A stretch of 64,000 nucleotides of DNA from Flectobacillus sp. BAB-3569 (GTDB lineage Bacteria > Bacteroidota > Bacteroidia > Cytophagales > Spirosomataceae), in assembly GCF_002270355.1 (NCBI RefSeq), contig NZ_NJFZ01000003.1, positions 377,511-441,510 on the forward strand. Direction: 5' to 3'. The notes below the pieces were generated by a model, which was not told where the DNA came from, searched no databases, and saw nothing but the letters and a program-made list of their open reading frames with translations. Numbering within the stretch: the stretch's first letter is position 1; each line of letters begins with the position of its first letter. Positions 27,739-37,256 of the stretch are shown here, piece after piece. The translations under genes and the position numbers were made by a program.

Positions 27739-27848
27739 TAAATAAGCAAAGAATCAATAACATTGAGTATTCTCGAAATAAAACTGCGATTTTTAAGAAA
27801 ATCTCCATATTGGTAGAATCCATTTTTTTAGATAGTCGATAAGTTGAT

Positions 27849-27894
27849 AAAAAGCGGAAAGTCCTGTATAACAAGGCTTTCCGCTTTTTGTTTT
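27849..27894 (+). terminator. Intrinsic terminator of the DUF3050 gene
   Basis: A perfect 13-bp stem (AAAAAGCGGAAAG with CTTTCCGCTTTTT) with a 15-base loop, then a T-rich tail. An open frame across it is not a gene. Confidence 0.88.
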
Positions 27895-28013
27895 TCAGAT
27901 ATTTTAAAAAAACATCAAAAGACCGTTTTCACAATACCTGATTCTAGGAAATGTAAAATAATTCCTTTTGCTAAATTATTAGTAGATAGGACGGTAATTC
28001 AAAGTGCTTCTTG

Positions 28014-28021
28014 TAAATTTG
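28014..28021 (+). promoter_or_regulatory. Bacteroidota -7 box for adk
   Basis: TAAATTTG matches TAnnTTTG, 52 bases before the adk ATG. The -33 element is not obvious. Confidence 0.45.
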
Positions 28022-28073
28022 CAACTCTTATAGCAAAACACAATTTTCAATTCACAAAACAACGTTTAAACCA

Positions 28074-28646
28074 ATGTTAAATCTCGTCTTGTTTGGACCT
28101 CCGGGGGCAGGTAAAGGAACACAGTCAGCCAAATTGATTGAAAAATACAATTTAGTACACATTTCTACGGGCGATATGTTCCGTGGGCATATTGCCAACG
28201 ATACCGAGCTTGGTAAGCGTGTAAAACAAATTCTTGCAGATGGACTTTTGGTTCCAGATTCGATTACTATCGAAATGTTGGAAGAAGAAGTGAAAAATAA
28301 TCCACAAGCAGAAGGGTTTATCTTTGACGGATTCCCAAGAACAGTTCCTCAGGCTGAAGCTTTAGATGCTTTCTTAGAGAAAAATGGACAAAGTATCAAC
28401 GGCGTTGTTCAGTTGGATGTTACAGAAGACGAAATCAAAACTCGTATCGCTGAGCGTCAAAAAGTAAGTGGACGCGCTGATGACGATGCAGAGAAACTTT
28501 TGAAAAGAATTGACGAATATTTCTCAAAAACCATCCATGTATTACCATACTACGAAGCACAAGGTAAAGTGAGTAAAGTAGACGGTATTGGTGCTATCGA
28601 AGAAATTTTCCAAAATATTTGTAGTGCAATCGATGCAGTAAAATAG
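28074..28646 (+). CDS. adk: Adenylate kinase
   Basis: Converts ATP and AMP to two ADP in the cytoplasm. The 190-residue protein has the P-loop GPPGAGKGTQ at 8-17, the AMP-binding segment STGDMFR, and FDGFPRTVPQA. It is the short form: the lid is a brief loop without zinc cysteines (RQKVSGRADDDAEK), normal for many Bacteroidota enzymes. Single gene, with its own promoter and terminator. Confidence 0.97.
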   Translation: MLNLVLFGPPGAGKGTQSAKLIEKYNLVHISTGDMFRGHIANDTELGKRVKQILADGLLVPDSITIEMLEEEVKNNPQAEGFIFDGFPRTVPQAEALDAFLEKNGQSINGVVQLDVTEDEIKTRIAERQKVSGRADDDAEKLLKRIDEYFSKTIHVLPYYEAQGKVSKVDGIGAIEEIFQNICSAIDAVK

Positions 28647-28688
28647 TTAGCTATTCATAACTCCACGCTCATCATTTACCACATATAC

Positions 28689-28745
28689 AACTAGGCTTTT
28701 GACAAATCAAATCTTGGATTCCTTTGTCTAAAGCCTAGTTTATTA
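28689..28745 (+). terminator. Intrinsic terminator of adk
   Basis: A perfect 11-bp outer stem (AACTAGGCTTT with AAAGCCTAGTT) plus an inner pairing GACAAA/TTTGTC. A T-rich stretch follows briefly. It abuts MITE-like copy C. Confidence 0.75.
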
Positions 28746-28914
28746 AGTAATCGTAAGGTATATGATTTAGGCAACAGGCACGAGGCACAAGGCAAAGAGT
28801 GTTAAGTCGTTTTTTAATAACAATAGATATGTTTTGCTGAATGCCCAAAGCTGAAATCCGTTACCTGAAAGCCCAAAGCACAATCTTAAATTTTATTTTG
28901 CTTACTAATTTATA
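28741..28914. mobile_element. MITE-like element, copy C
   Basis: Ends resemble the family terminus (TTAAGTAATCGTAAGGTAT at left; AAATTTTATTTTGCTTACTA at right). The core GGCAACAGGCACGAGGCACA and CTGAAAGCCCAAAGCACAA matches copies A, E and G. Confidence 0.55.
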
Positions 28915-29025
28915 ACTCAGTAGACCCAAGCGTAAAACAGAAGAACTGCTTTACGAAATAACGTAATTTGCTATCCCGATTAATTAGTTATTTACTTCCT
29001 TATAGGTCAATGCCTTAGAATTGCT

Positions 29026-29033
29026 TATTTTTG
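29026..29033 (+). promoter_or_regulatory. -7 box of the candidate ncRNA
   Basis: TATTTTTG fits TAnnTTTG. No clear TTTG at -33. It lies just before the structured stretch ending at about 29240. Confidence 0.4.
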
Positions 29034-29039
29034 CAAAAG

Positions 29040-29240
29040 GATACAATAGAAGCTGCCAATTCTTATTCAATCTCGCTGAAAATAAGTCCATAGCCAGTGG
29101 CTGTTGGTCTTCAGCTAGGTCAAAAACCTAACCCCAAGTTTTATAGGAGATACGCTGTCAATAAAGTTGAAATGTAGAATAAGACTTTATCATGACAAAA
29201 ATCCCTCATTGAACTATCAGATTGCAGAAGGGGTTTTCTA
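29040..29240 (+). ncRNA. Candidate structured ncRNA (6S-like?) upstream of obg
   Basis: About 200 bases with nested pairings. CTTATTC (near 29062) pairs with GAATAAG (near 29177). GCTGAA and TTCAGC enclose AGCC/GGCT. TAGGT and ACCTA form a small stem. A terminator-like stem (AAAATCCCT/AGGGGTTTT, ending at 29237) closes it. It starts behind a -7 box and contains no credible gene. Size and double-stranded plan fit 6S RNA, but I cannot confirm the family. It could instead be a long leader of obg. Confidence 0.4.
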
Positions 29241-29345
29241 AAGACTGATAACTCCTGACCACTCTGCTTGAAAATCTCAATAAATAGTATTAACCATTAC
29301 AATTGGCCGAAATCATAGGCCCTTTATAAATCTCAATTAGTAATT

Positions 29346-30398
29346 ATGACATCAAACTTCATTGACTACGTAAAAATCAACGTTCGCTCTGGACATGGTG
29401 GTGCAGGTTCAACTCACTTTCGTCGTGAAAAGCACGTTCCCAAAGGTGGACCAGACGGTGGCGATGGTGGTCGTGGAGGACATATTATCCTCAAAGGGAA
29501 TGCCCAACACTGGACACTTCTCCACTTAAAATATCAAAAACACATTTTTGCCAAAGACGGAAACGGAGGCGAAGGTGGTCGTCGTACTGGCGCACAAGGT
29601 CAAGATATGTACATCGAAGTTCCATTAGGAACGATTGCAAAAGACCCTGAGACAGGAGAAGTTTTGGCAGAAGTTACCAAAGACGGACAAGAAGTAGTCT
29701 TGTTGCATGGCGGTAGAGGAGGTTTGGGTAATGTGCACTTCAAAAGCTCAACCAATCAAGCACCACATCATTCTCAGCCTGGCGAAGATGGCGAAGATAT
29801 GTGGGTGGTACTTGAATTAAAAGTATTGGCCGATGTAGGTCTTGTTGGTTTCCCAAATGCAGGAAAATCAACCTTATTGTCGGTGCTTTCTGCTGCAAAA
29901 CCAGAAATCGCTGATTATCCATTTACAACATTGGTTCCAAACCTTGGTGTAGTTTCTTATCGTGATTTCAAATCGTTTGTTATGGCTGATATTCCTGGTA
30001 TTATCGAGGGAGCAGCTGAAGGCAAAGGATTAGGAACACGCTTTTTGCGTCATATCGAGCGTAACTCTATCTTATTGTTTTTGATTCCAGCTACGGCCGA
30101 AGACATTACAGAGGAATACAGGATTTTGCTGAATGAGCTTAAAGAATACAATCCAGCCTTGTTGGATAAAGAACGTATGATTGCCATTTCGAAGATGGAC
30201 TTAGTGACGGAAGACGAAGATTTAGCAAGAATCAAAACACAGATTCCAGAGAACCTTCCTTTCGTAATGATTTCATCAGTGATGCAACAAGGACTTATGG
30301 AGTTGAAAGATATGATTTGGGGCTCGTTACAAAAAGCTCAAGAATTATTCGTACAGCCAGAAGAAGAGAATGAAGAAGCAGCTCCCTCTGAAGAATAA
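29346..30398 (+). CDS. obgE: GTPase Obg
   Basis: A conserved ribosome-associated GTPase needed for large-subunit maturation and growth control. The 350 residues show the glycine-rich Obg domain ([20 protein letters not shown] in its first part, about 15-155). The GTPase domain follows with G1 [10 protein letters not shown]3 DIPGIIEGA and G4 SKMD. The C-terminus is a short acidic tail instead of the OCT domain found in some orthologues. The gene stands behind the candidate ncRNA. Confidence 0.96.
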   Translation: MTSNFIDYVKINVRSGHGGAGSTHFRREKHVPKGGPDGGDGGRGGHIILKGNAQHWTLLHLKYQKHIFAKDGNGGEGGRRTGAQGQDMYIEVPLGTIAKDPETGEVLAEVTKDGQEVVLLHGGRGGLGNVHFKSSTNQAPHHSQPGEDGEDMWVVLELKVLADVGLVGFPNAGKSTLLSVLSAAKPEIADYPFTTLVPNLGVVSYRDFKSFVMADIPGIIEGAAEGKGLGTRFLRHIERNSILLFLIPATAEDITEEYRILLNELKEYNPALLDKERMIAISKMDLVTEDEDLARIKTQIPENLPFVMISSVMQQGLMELKDMIWGSLQKAQELFVQPEEENEEAAPSEE

Positions 30399-30407
30399 AT
30401 TTTGAAA

Positions 30408-30566
30408 TAGACAACTTGTAGATATACGGCATTAGGCCTTAAGCTTTATGCCGTATGCTAAAAGTCTGGATGAATTTCTAGCGAACAATAGAAACTTTTT
30501 TCCTAATGCCTACCGCTTATAGCCTAAAGCATACTAATGCAATTTTATTCTGCATTAACAACTTAA
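30408..30566. mobile_element. MITE-like element, copy D
   Basis: The right end (ATGCAATTTTATTCTGCATT) is clear. The left end is eroded. Inner arms CGGCATTAGGCCTTAAGC and CCTAATGCCTACCGCTTATA match the copy B type. The remaining bases to 30715 show no gene. Confidence 0.5.
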
Positions 30567-30715
30567 TAGTTCTAGAGTGTATTCTTCAGGAATCGCTCGT
30601 ATCAGTAGCCTACTAATTGCTTCTAAAGTGAAGAATGTATAAAACCTTGACCCAAAACCATTGCATAATCCTTTTAGAAAGCATCTTAATGACTAAGAGT
30701 AAATAAAAAGCAGTT

Positions 30716-30762
30716 ATGAAAAAACACTTAGACTATTCTACCTTGTATTATTTTATTGTTTG
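30716..30762 (+). other. Out-of-frame signal peptide with short A tract
   Basis: ATG 30716 is followed by six A (30719-30724). This frame ends at TGA 30761. One extra A would instead read MKKTLRLFYLVLFYCLTIMY, then GYSQA, a good signal peptide running straight into the long frame. The functional start of the next gene is therefore off by one base. It is either a phase-variable switch or a homopolymer sequencing error. Confidence 0.75.
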
Positions 30763-33700
30763 ACGATTATGTATGGATATTCGCAAGCAACGATAACTCC
30801 AGTAGCAGGTACTTATACATGTACAGGAAGTGGTACTGTAAAGCTTAGAGTGACTAAAGGTAAATTTAGTTACGAATGGACTAATGCCTCAGCTCCTACA
30901 ACTGTTATTGGTACAGACAGTACGATTATTGTCGGGCCAGGTACCTACAATGCAAGATATAAAGAGACAGCCTTAAGTACTACTTGGGTAACTGCTACAG
31001 CCTACACAGTAGCTCAAATTGTCCCAAGTGCCATTACTGCTAGTGCGGCAAGTTCAACTTCGGGTATATTTTGTGGAACAAGTGGTGTAACCCTCAATGC
31101 TTCTACTGCTGCTAATTATACGTGGAAACGTAGCTCTAGCCCTACTCCTGTGACAGTAGGAAGTGCTTCAGCATTGACTGTTACGGGTAATTCGATTGTC
31201 ACAGGTGGAACTTATTCATTTACAGTAACAACTACCAACCCTACCTCTTCATGCTCGGCGACGTCTAATGCTATTTCGTTAACGCTTTATCCAAGTGCGC
31301 CTGCCAAGCCTACTATTTCGGCAGATGGTGTTACTACTTTTTGTAGTGGGAATACAGTTGGATTGAGTTCTTCATATACCGCTGGTAGTAACGTTTGGAC
31401 TCGCTCTGTGGGTGCGGATACTACTACTACTGGAACCAACAAAATTACAATAAGAGTGACCAATACCGTTTCGGTAGTGGCTAAAGATGCCAATGGTTGT
31501 GTGTCGCCATCGTCAGATCCTATTACTGTAACAGTCAATCCTGTACCTACTGCACCAGTTATTACACCAAGTGGAAGTTTGAGTATTTGTGCTGGAGATA
31601 GCCTTTTAATCAGTTCAGATAATAAAGGAACAGGTTCGTATACATGGAGTAATAGCCAGACTACAAGAACCATTTACGCAAAAACGGCAGGAAGCTATAG
31701 CGTAAGATTTACTAACTCTTTTGGATGTATATCTCCAGTTTCTAACACATTTGTTCTTAGCATCAACGCTTTGCCTGCAAAGCCTACCATCACTGCCGAT
31801 GCAGCCCTTACTTTTTGTGAAGGGTTCACTGTAGGTTTGAGTTCATCATATAGTGCTTTTAAAAATGTTTGGACACGCAATGTAAGAGGAGTCATAAGTG
31901 ATACTGTCACAAATACATCTGCGAAATTGACTGTGAGAAATTCAGCTGTAATTACGGTAAGAGCCTTGGATGCAAATGGTTGCTACTCTTTGCCAGCAAC
32001 ATCGGTAACTACCAAGATGAATGCTCGCCCTGTTACTCCTGTAGTTTCTGTGGTAACATATCCAAGCAATCCTATTCAACAAAGTGGCTTTAACATCGGA
32101 CTTTGTACAGGAGATAGTGTGCAATTTGCCCTTCAAAATACAGGATCTTACACAAAAGGTTCTTACTTGTGGTCAAATACTAAAACAACTAAAAATATTA
32201 CGGCTACGTCTTCTGGATCATATTATTTGGTGTACACCGATACACTTGGTTGTAAGTCTGTAGAATCAACAGCTTTTATAGTAACAATCAATAGCCGTCC
32301 TTCACAACCTGTAATCTCTTATACTTCACCATTGGAATTTTGTGATGGAGGAAAGGTTATTTTGACCTCTTCAACATCGTTTCAATATTTATGGAACACT
32401 GGAGAAAATACTGCAGCTATTACTGTAACGAAGTCAGGATCTTTTAATGTAATTGCTATTAATGACAAGGGCTGTCGCTCCGTATTAGCTTCAAGTAATA
32501 TCAGTGTTATAGTGAACCCATTGCCTCCCAAGCCAACGATTGCGGCCAGTGGATCTTTGACTTTTTGTCCTGATAAAAGTGTAACCTTAACATCTTCGTC
32601 ATCAGAGACTATTTATATTTGGAGTGAGAAATTAAGTGAAAGGACAAACTTTTCGAATACCCAAAGTATCCTTGTGAATAAATCGGGTAAATACACTGTA
32701 CAGACTCAATCTTTAAAAGGATGTGTATCAAAAAGTTCTGATACAACTTTGGTAACAGTACTCGAGGCTCCTCAAGCTCCAACTATTTACGCACTTAGCC
32801 CAACCGTATTCTGCGATGGAAAAGATGTGACTTTGGTAGCTCTATTTGCGAATAATAACATCGCAAATTTTAGCTGGAGAGATGAAGACACTGGATTAGA
32901 GTATGCTACAACCTCAAGCATTTTGATTAAACGTACAGGTAAATTTAGTGTGAAAGTACAAGACTCCAGAACATGTAATTCTCCTTATTCGTCTATTCAA
33001 ATTGTTACGGTTAACCCTCTTCCAACCAAGCCAGTGATTCAAGCGGTAAATGGTAAAATTATTTGTGATGGCGATAGCGCTTTGTTACGTTCTAGTTTAC
33101 CAAATACCTTACCCAATAATACAGCATCTTACAAATGGACTTTTAATGGTACGTTACTGACCGTTGCCACAAGAGACTTATACGCCAAAGGTGCAGGTGG
33201 ATACGCGGTGCAAGTGACAGACGCGAATGGTTGTCAGTCTGTCGCATATTCTGATACGGCTAAAATCACAGTAAATCCATTGCCGACTGTTCCAATTATT
33301 ACAGCAGTAGGACTTAACCCTTTCTGTGCAGATAAAAGTCTTACCCTGAATTCATCTGCTGACGTAGGCTACAAATGGAGCAATGGCGCTAGTACACGAA
33401 GTATCACCATCAATCAGGCAGGTTTATACTCTGTACAAACGATCAATGGATTTAAGTGTTTGTCTAAGCCATCTAATTTAATTGAAGCTAAAGTAAATGC
33501 GCTTCCTGCTTCTACAAATATTTTTGCAGGTGGTAATACCATATTCTGTTCGGGCGATAGTGTCCAGATTAGTACCGTAAGTAACTACAAAGCTTATTGG
33601 TGGGTTGGAGCTGATTCTCTCGGATACGGGGCAAATAACGTATGGTACGCCAAACGTGGAGGTAACTATACGGTAAGAGTTCAAGATTTTAATGGTTGTT

Positions 33701-34245
33701 TTTCTCCTGCCTCTACACAGAGATTTATCGATGTCAGAGCAACTCCTGTGACACCTGTAGTTACACAAGTAGGTTCTTACACGATTGAGTCTACAGGTGA
33801 TGGCGATTCAAATGGCTACGAATGGTTGTTAAATGGAAAAGCAATTACAGGTAATGCCAAAAATATCAAGGTAAGAATGGATGGAAATTACCAAGTTCGT
33901 TCTAGCTTTACTTATACTCCAATTGCTTTGCCTGATAATAAATTGGTTTGTTTCTCAAAAGTTTCGGCAGTGAAAGCTTTCAAAGCTGACCCTAACCTCG
34001 ATGGATTAAGTATTTATCCAAACCCTTCAACGACAGGTATCTTTACGGTTGAGGTGGCTGATGATTTAGTTGGTGCACAAGTATCAGTTTATGATTTAGT
34101 AGGCCGATTACTTTCTTTCTATGTAGTCGAAAAGTTTGATTCACGTAAACAAATCGATTTGAGTAATGTACCATTCAATTCATTTATTGTTCGTGTGAAA
34201 TTAGATGGTTATGAAAAAACAAAACATGTATCTGTAATTAGATAG
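30760..34245 (+). CDS. Giant Ig-repeat protein with T9SS type A C-terminal domain (signal peptide out of frame)
   Basis: The open frame gives 1161 residues, but with TTG at 30760 as the only start it lacks a complete signal peptide (see 30716-30762). About ten Ig/PKD-like repeats of 80-95 residues follow, each marked by a segment such as TFCSGNTVGLSSS or EFCDGGKVILTSS. The C-terminus is a T9SS type A sorting domain beginning GLSIYPNPSTTGIF and ending with a basic residue. With the frame restored it would be exported to the cell surface. An adhesin or matrix role is plausible. It is related in its repeats to the 57.5 and 60.8 kb proteins. Confidence 0.85.
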   Translation: MTIMYGYSQATITPVAGTYTCTGSGTVKLRVTKGKFSYEWTNASAPTTVIGTDSTIIVGPGTYNARYKETALSTTWVTATAYTVAQIVPSAITASAASSTSGIFCGTSGVTLNASTAANYTWKRSSSPTPVTVGSASALTVTGNSIVTGGTYSFTVTTTNPTSSCSATSNAISLTLYPSAPAKPTISADGVTTFCSGNTVGLSSSYTAGSNVWTRSVGADTTTTGTNKITIRVTNTVSVVAKDANGCVSPSSDPITVTVNPVPTAPVITPSGSLSICAGDSLLISSDNKGTGSYTWSNSQTTRTIYAKTAGSYSVRFTNSFGCISPVSNTFVLSINALPAKPTITADAALTFCEGFTVGLSSSYSAFKNVWTRNVRGVISDTVTNTSAKLTVRNSAVITVRALDANGCYSLPATSVTTKMNARPVTPVVSVVTYPSNPIQQSGFNIGLCTGDSVQFALQNTGSYTKGSYLWSNTKTTKNITATSSGSYYLVYTDTLGCKSVESTAFIVTINSRPSQPVISYTSPLEFCDGGKVILTSSTSFQYLWNTGENTAAITVTKSGSFNVIAINDKGCRSVLASSNISVIVNPLPPKPTIAASGSLTFCPDKSVTLTSSSSETIYIWSEKLSERTNFSNTQSILVNKSGKYTVQTQSLKGCVSKSSDTTLVTVLEAPQAPTIYALSPTVFCDGKDVTLVALFANNNIANFSWRDEDTGLEYATTSSILIKRTGKFSVKVQDSRTCNSPYSSIQIVTVNPLPTKPVIQAVNGKIICDGDSALLRSSLPNTLPNNTASYKWTFNGTLLTVATRDLYAKGAGGYAVQVTDANGCQSVAYSDTAKITVNPLPTVPIITAVGLNPFCADKSLTLNSSADVGYKWSNGASTRSITINQAGLYSVQTINGFKCLSKPSNLIEAKVNALPASTNIFAGGNTIFCSGDSVQISTVSNYKAYWWVGADSLGYGANNVWYAKRGGNYTVRVQDFNGCFSPASTQRFIDVRATPVTPVVTQVGSYTIESTGDGDSNGYEWLLNGKAITGNAKNIKVRMDGNYQVRSSFTYTPIALPDNKLVCFSKVSAVKAFKADPNLDGLSIYPNPSTTGIFTVEVADDLVGAQVSVYDLVGRLLSFYVVEKFDSRKQIDLSNVPFNSFIVRVKLDGYEKTKHVSVIR

Positions 34246-34253
34246 GTTTTCAG

Positions 34254-34313
34254 ATACATGATTAATAGAAAAAGGCTGACAGATATGTCAGCCTTTTTCT
34301 ATTAATCATGTAT
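34254..34313. terminator. Bidirectional terminator, perfect 28-bp stem
   Basis: ATACATGATTAATAGAAAAA, then GGCTGACA, pairs exactly with its reverse complement across loop GATA. It serves the convergent Ig-repeat and reductase genes. It covers the last codons of the reductase gene on the minus strand. Confidence 0.9.
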
Positions 34314-35213
34314 GGCGTTGAGTTGTTTTACCATTATCGCAATCCCTTCCTCAAAACTAACGGGATTGTATCCTAATTCATGGATGGCTTTGTCTAAAAT
34401 AAAGCCTGTTCGAGGAGGTCGCTTGGCTTCCTGCGTAAAGGTATCTGCGGTAACTTCAGTAATGAGGGTTTTGTCTAAGGCAAAATAATCTGCTGTAGCA
34501 ATTGCCATATCATAAGGACTCATAAAATCTTTTCCCGAAATATGATAGATACCTTGAGCTTGCTTTTGAGTTGCTAGCCAACAGCCTATGGCTAAATCTT
34601 CAGCCAAAGTAGGCGTTCGAAGTTGGTCGCTAACTACTTTAATGGCTTGACCTTTTTCTAAAGAGCTTTTTACCCAAAGAATAATATTGCTTCGGCTCAT
34701 ATCAGGCACAATTCCATAGACCAAAACCGTGCGGATAATACTCCACCGTAACCCAGACGCACGTACACGCAATTCGGCTTCGTATTTACTTTTACCATAA
34801 ATCGAAATAGGAGCGGGCTGGTCTTCTTCTTGGTAAGGGCCATTTTCTCCGTCAAAAACAAAGTCTGTAGATACATGACACAAATAAATATTGTGGCGTT
34901 GACATTGCTCAATCAGATACTCAACCGCTGTAACATTGGCCTCCCAACAATCCTCTGGATTTTGATGGCATATATCTACATTGGTCATGGCTGCGGTGTG
35001 GATAATGCTATCAGGCCGTACTTTATCGATTACCTCCTGTATTTGGGCTGGATTGCATAAATCCATTTCTTCATAGCTAAATCCCTCCGAAATGCTAAGT
35101 CTACTTTTACCTCTTGCCGTAGCAATTAGGTCAATCTCTGGATTATTTGCCAAAAGATGAACAAGTTTTTGTCCTAATAGTCCATTGGCTCCTGTAATCA
35201 AAATTCTTTGCAT
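34302..35213 (-). CDS. RmlD-like sugar-nucleotide reductase (SDR)
   Basis: A 303-residue extended short-chain dehydrogenase of the RmlD substrate-binding family, whose type member reduces dTDP-4-dehydrorhamnose to dTDP-rhamnose. It has the Rossmann motif TGANGLLG at 7-14, HTAAMTNVD, STDFVFDG and the catalytic YGKSK (Tyr-x3-Lys). Other rhamnose genes (rmlA, B, C) are not adjacent, so the real substrate may differ. Its last codons lie in the 28-bp terminator stem. Probably monocistronic. Confidence 0.85.
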   Translation of the reverse strand: MQRILITGANGLLGQKLVHLLANNPEIDLIATARGKSRLSISEGFSYEEMDLCNPAQIQEVIDKVRPDSIIHTAAMTNVDICHQNPEDCWEANVTAVEYLIEQCQRHNIYLCHVSTDFVFDGENGPYQEEDQPAPISIYGKSKYEAELRVRASGLRWSIIRTVLVYGIVPDMSRSNIILWVKSSLEKGQAIKVVSDQLRTPTLAEDLAIGCWLATQKQAQGIYHISGKDFMSPYDMAIATADYFALDKTLITEVTADTFTQEAKRPPRTGFILDKAIHELGYNPVSFEEGIAIMVKQLNAIHD

Positions 35214-35606
35214 TTTATCCTATATGATATAGTTCAAATCAATGTATTATTTAGTCAGACTGAGTCATTTCACAATGATAGAGTATTACCTTTTTATTCA
35301 CAAATCAAAAAATGGAAAAAACAGAAAAAAATAGAACTATGTAAATCCGAACTTTCAGATAAGTCGTAGATATGTTTGTAAGTCGAAAATAGCTATCGGT
35401 TTACAGCCGATGGTTGTTTATGGCCTTTACGCAATCAGCCAGTAGTTATAATTTATTTTTAAATCATTTTTAACCCTATTTCTCTTTTAAAACTTTCACT
35501 AATAATTGAAGAAAAATAGTAATTGACTATCCTTGACAACAAGTACCATTTACCTTGAAAATATGTGTAGATAATCCTTACAATTGATTTTAATCCTGAA
35601 ATATAT
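35214..35606. other. Intergenic region without a gene
   Basis: About 390 AT-rich bases between divergent genes. I see a short hairpin (ATCGG/CCGAT near 35395) and no strong promoter box or repeat. Confidence 0.4.
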
Positions 35607-36032
35607 ATGAAAACTCTATTGAAAATCACAAAAGCAGTTTCGGTAACTATAGGTATCCTCTTTTTGACCTTTGTAGTATATGCAAACTGGGAAGAACCGT
35701 CGTTAGCTGATAAACTGAACTTGAAACCCATTCAATTGGTGGTATTTAATCTCTCAAAGCCCCTTTCTACGACAGACAGCACATCCTTGGCATCTTCGTT
35801 GGAAAGTACTACAGGAGTAACAGCCTCAACTGTAAATCCTAAGAATCAGACAGTTAGTGTGACGTATCATGCTGATGAAGTAAGTGAGGAAGCACTCAAA
35901 GAAAAAGTAGAGAAGCTTCCTGTAATGGCAACAAAACTTGAGTTTAGCCAAATGGAGGGACCTAAATGTCCGATTCCGATGGGTTATATAGATTTTGTAT
36001 TAGATGCCAAGAAAGCTTTATGCTTTAGATAA
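35607..36032 (+). CDS. Small membrane-anchored protein, HMA-like region
   Basis: A 141-residue protein I do not recognise. Residues 8-27 form one membrane segment or an uncleaved signal. The middle (about 55-110) has the rhythm of a heavy-metal-associated-type beta-alpha-beta fold (SSLESTTGVTASTVNPKNQT, then VSVTY) but lacks the CxxC. The C-terminus has two separated cysteines (GPKCPIP and KALCFR). It might be a redox or adaptor protein of the envelope. It stands alone, followed by a hairpin. Confidence 0.65.
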   Translation: MKTLLKITKAVSVTIGILFLTFVVYANWEEPSLADKLNLKPIQLVVFNLSKPLSTTDSTSLASSLESTTGVTASTVNPKNQTVSVTYHADEVSEEALKEKVEKLPVMATKLEFSQMEGPKCPIPMGYIDFVLDAKKALCFR

Positions 36033-36136
36033 TTCTTAACGACAAGATCCGTCCTTTGTTTGTCGTAAAAGATTACGTATAGTTATTAACTTTCTGTTTT
36101 ACCATACAGAACTTTAGTTTCTTGTTATTATTGATC

Positions 36137-36200
36137 AAGTAAGAAGAAAGTATGTAAAATACCTTTTGGTAGAGCATTTTTGTACTTTCTTCTTTTACTT
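36137..36200 (+). terminator. Probable terminator of the small membrane-protein gene
   Basis: AAGTAAGAAGAAAGTA pairs with TACTTTCTTCTTTTACTT with one small bulge. The tail is AAATTCCTTAC. An upstream stem ACGACAA/TTTGTCGT lies near 36040. Nothing else is visible in 36033-36392. Confidence 0.5.
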
Positions 36201-36392
36201 AAATTCCTTACTCTGTATCAAATATTACTTTTTAAACAGTTTAATCCTGCTTTGTTTGAAGTGTTGAGCTTTTCAACATGCTAAACGCTTATTGATTAAA
36301 ATTAGCCCGTTTTCTCTCTATTTTAATTCGCAAAGGTTAACCATTGCGGGTGTGGACAACTTTTGTAATCACCAATCAAATTTCAAAGAAAT

Positions 36393-37226
36393 ATGAAAAA
36401 ATCTGCGCAACTGTGGGGAGCTATCCTCATGTCTGGAATGCTCATGTTTACATCTTGTAAAAAAGATGACGATACGATGCAACCAACACAGTCATTGTAT
36501 CTGCGTCTTGGCGGTAATGCTGCTATTTCAGCTGTAATTGACCAATTTATTGCCAATGTAGCAAGTGATAGTCGAATCAATGCCTACTTTGCAGATGCCG
36601 CTGCTGACCCAGCTCGTTTGACTAAACTTCGTAACAACCTTATCAACCAAGTTGGTATGGCAACGGGTGGTTCTGAAAAATACACAGGGCTTGACATGAA
36701 AGCAGCCCATAAAGGTATGGGTATTACCGATGGTGAATTTGGAGCCTTGGTAGAAGATTTAACTTCAGCTTTGGATAAGTTTAAAGTAGGTGCAACCGAA
36801 AAAACAGAATTATTGACAGCATTAGCTAGTATGAAAGGTGATATTGTAGAAGGGCAAATTGCATTGTACAACCGATTAGGAGCCAATGCGGGTATTTCGG
36901 CAGTGATTGATGACTTTATTGGAAAAGTAGCCGCTGATACTCGAATCAATGCATTTTTTGCTGCTGCTGCCGCTGATCCTGCTCGTTTGATGAAACTTCG
37001 TAACAATTTGATTAATCAAGTTGGACAGGCTTCTGGTGGTCCTGAAAAGTACACAGGCTTAGACATGAAAACTGCTCACAAAGGAATGAAAATCACTGAT
37101 GCACATTTCAATGCTTTGGTAGAAGATTTGCAAGCTTCTTTGGTGAAATACAACGTTCAGTCTAAAGCTAAAATCGAATTGTTGACTGCTTTGGGTGGTA
37201 TGCGTGCCGATATCGTTGGTCAATAG
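36393..37226 (+). CDS. Lipoprotein with two truncated-globin-like domains
   Basis: A 277-residue protein with a lipoprotein signal (LMFTSC, Cys22) and two tandem copies of a group-I truncated-hemoglobin-like domain, at about 35-150 and 157-275. Each copy has LYxRLGxNAxISAVID, LRNNLINQVG, GGxEKYTGLDM and AHKGM, where the histidine would be the proximal heme ligand. The distal B10 tyrosine of oxygen-binding family members (DxFY) is replaced by Ile (DQFI, DDFI) in both. It would be anchored at a membrane facing the periplasm or the outside. Heme or ligand binding is inferred. The next gene is hemA. Confidence 0.8.
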   Translation: MKKSAQLWGAILMSGMLMFTSCKKDDDTMQPTQSLYLRLGGNAAISAVIDQFIANVASDSRINAYFADAAADPARLTKLRNNLINQVGMATGGSEKYTGLDMKAAHKGMGITDGEFGALVEDLTSALDKFKVGATEKTELLTALASMKGDIVEGQIALYNRLGANAGISAVIDDFIGKVAADTRINAFFAAAAADPARLMKLRNNLINQVGQASGGPEKYTGLDMKTAHKGMKITDAHFNALVEDLQASLVKYNVQSKAKIELLTALGGMRADIVGQ

Positions 37227-37256
37227 TTGAGTAAAGTGAAAGATGTCTTTTAATGA

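Noticed and set aside
27844..28080. 78-residue open frame between the DUF3050 gene and adk
   Set aside because: It starts with TTG inside a perfect terminator stem, reads through the adk promoter and overlaps the adk start. Its composition is not protein-like.
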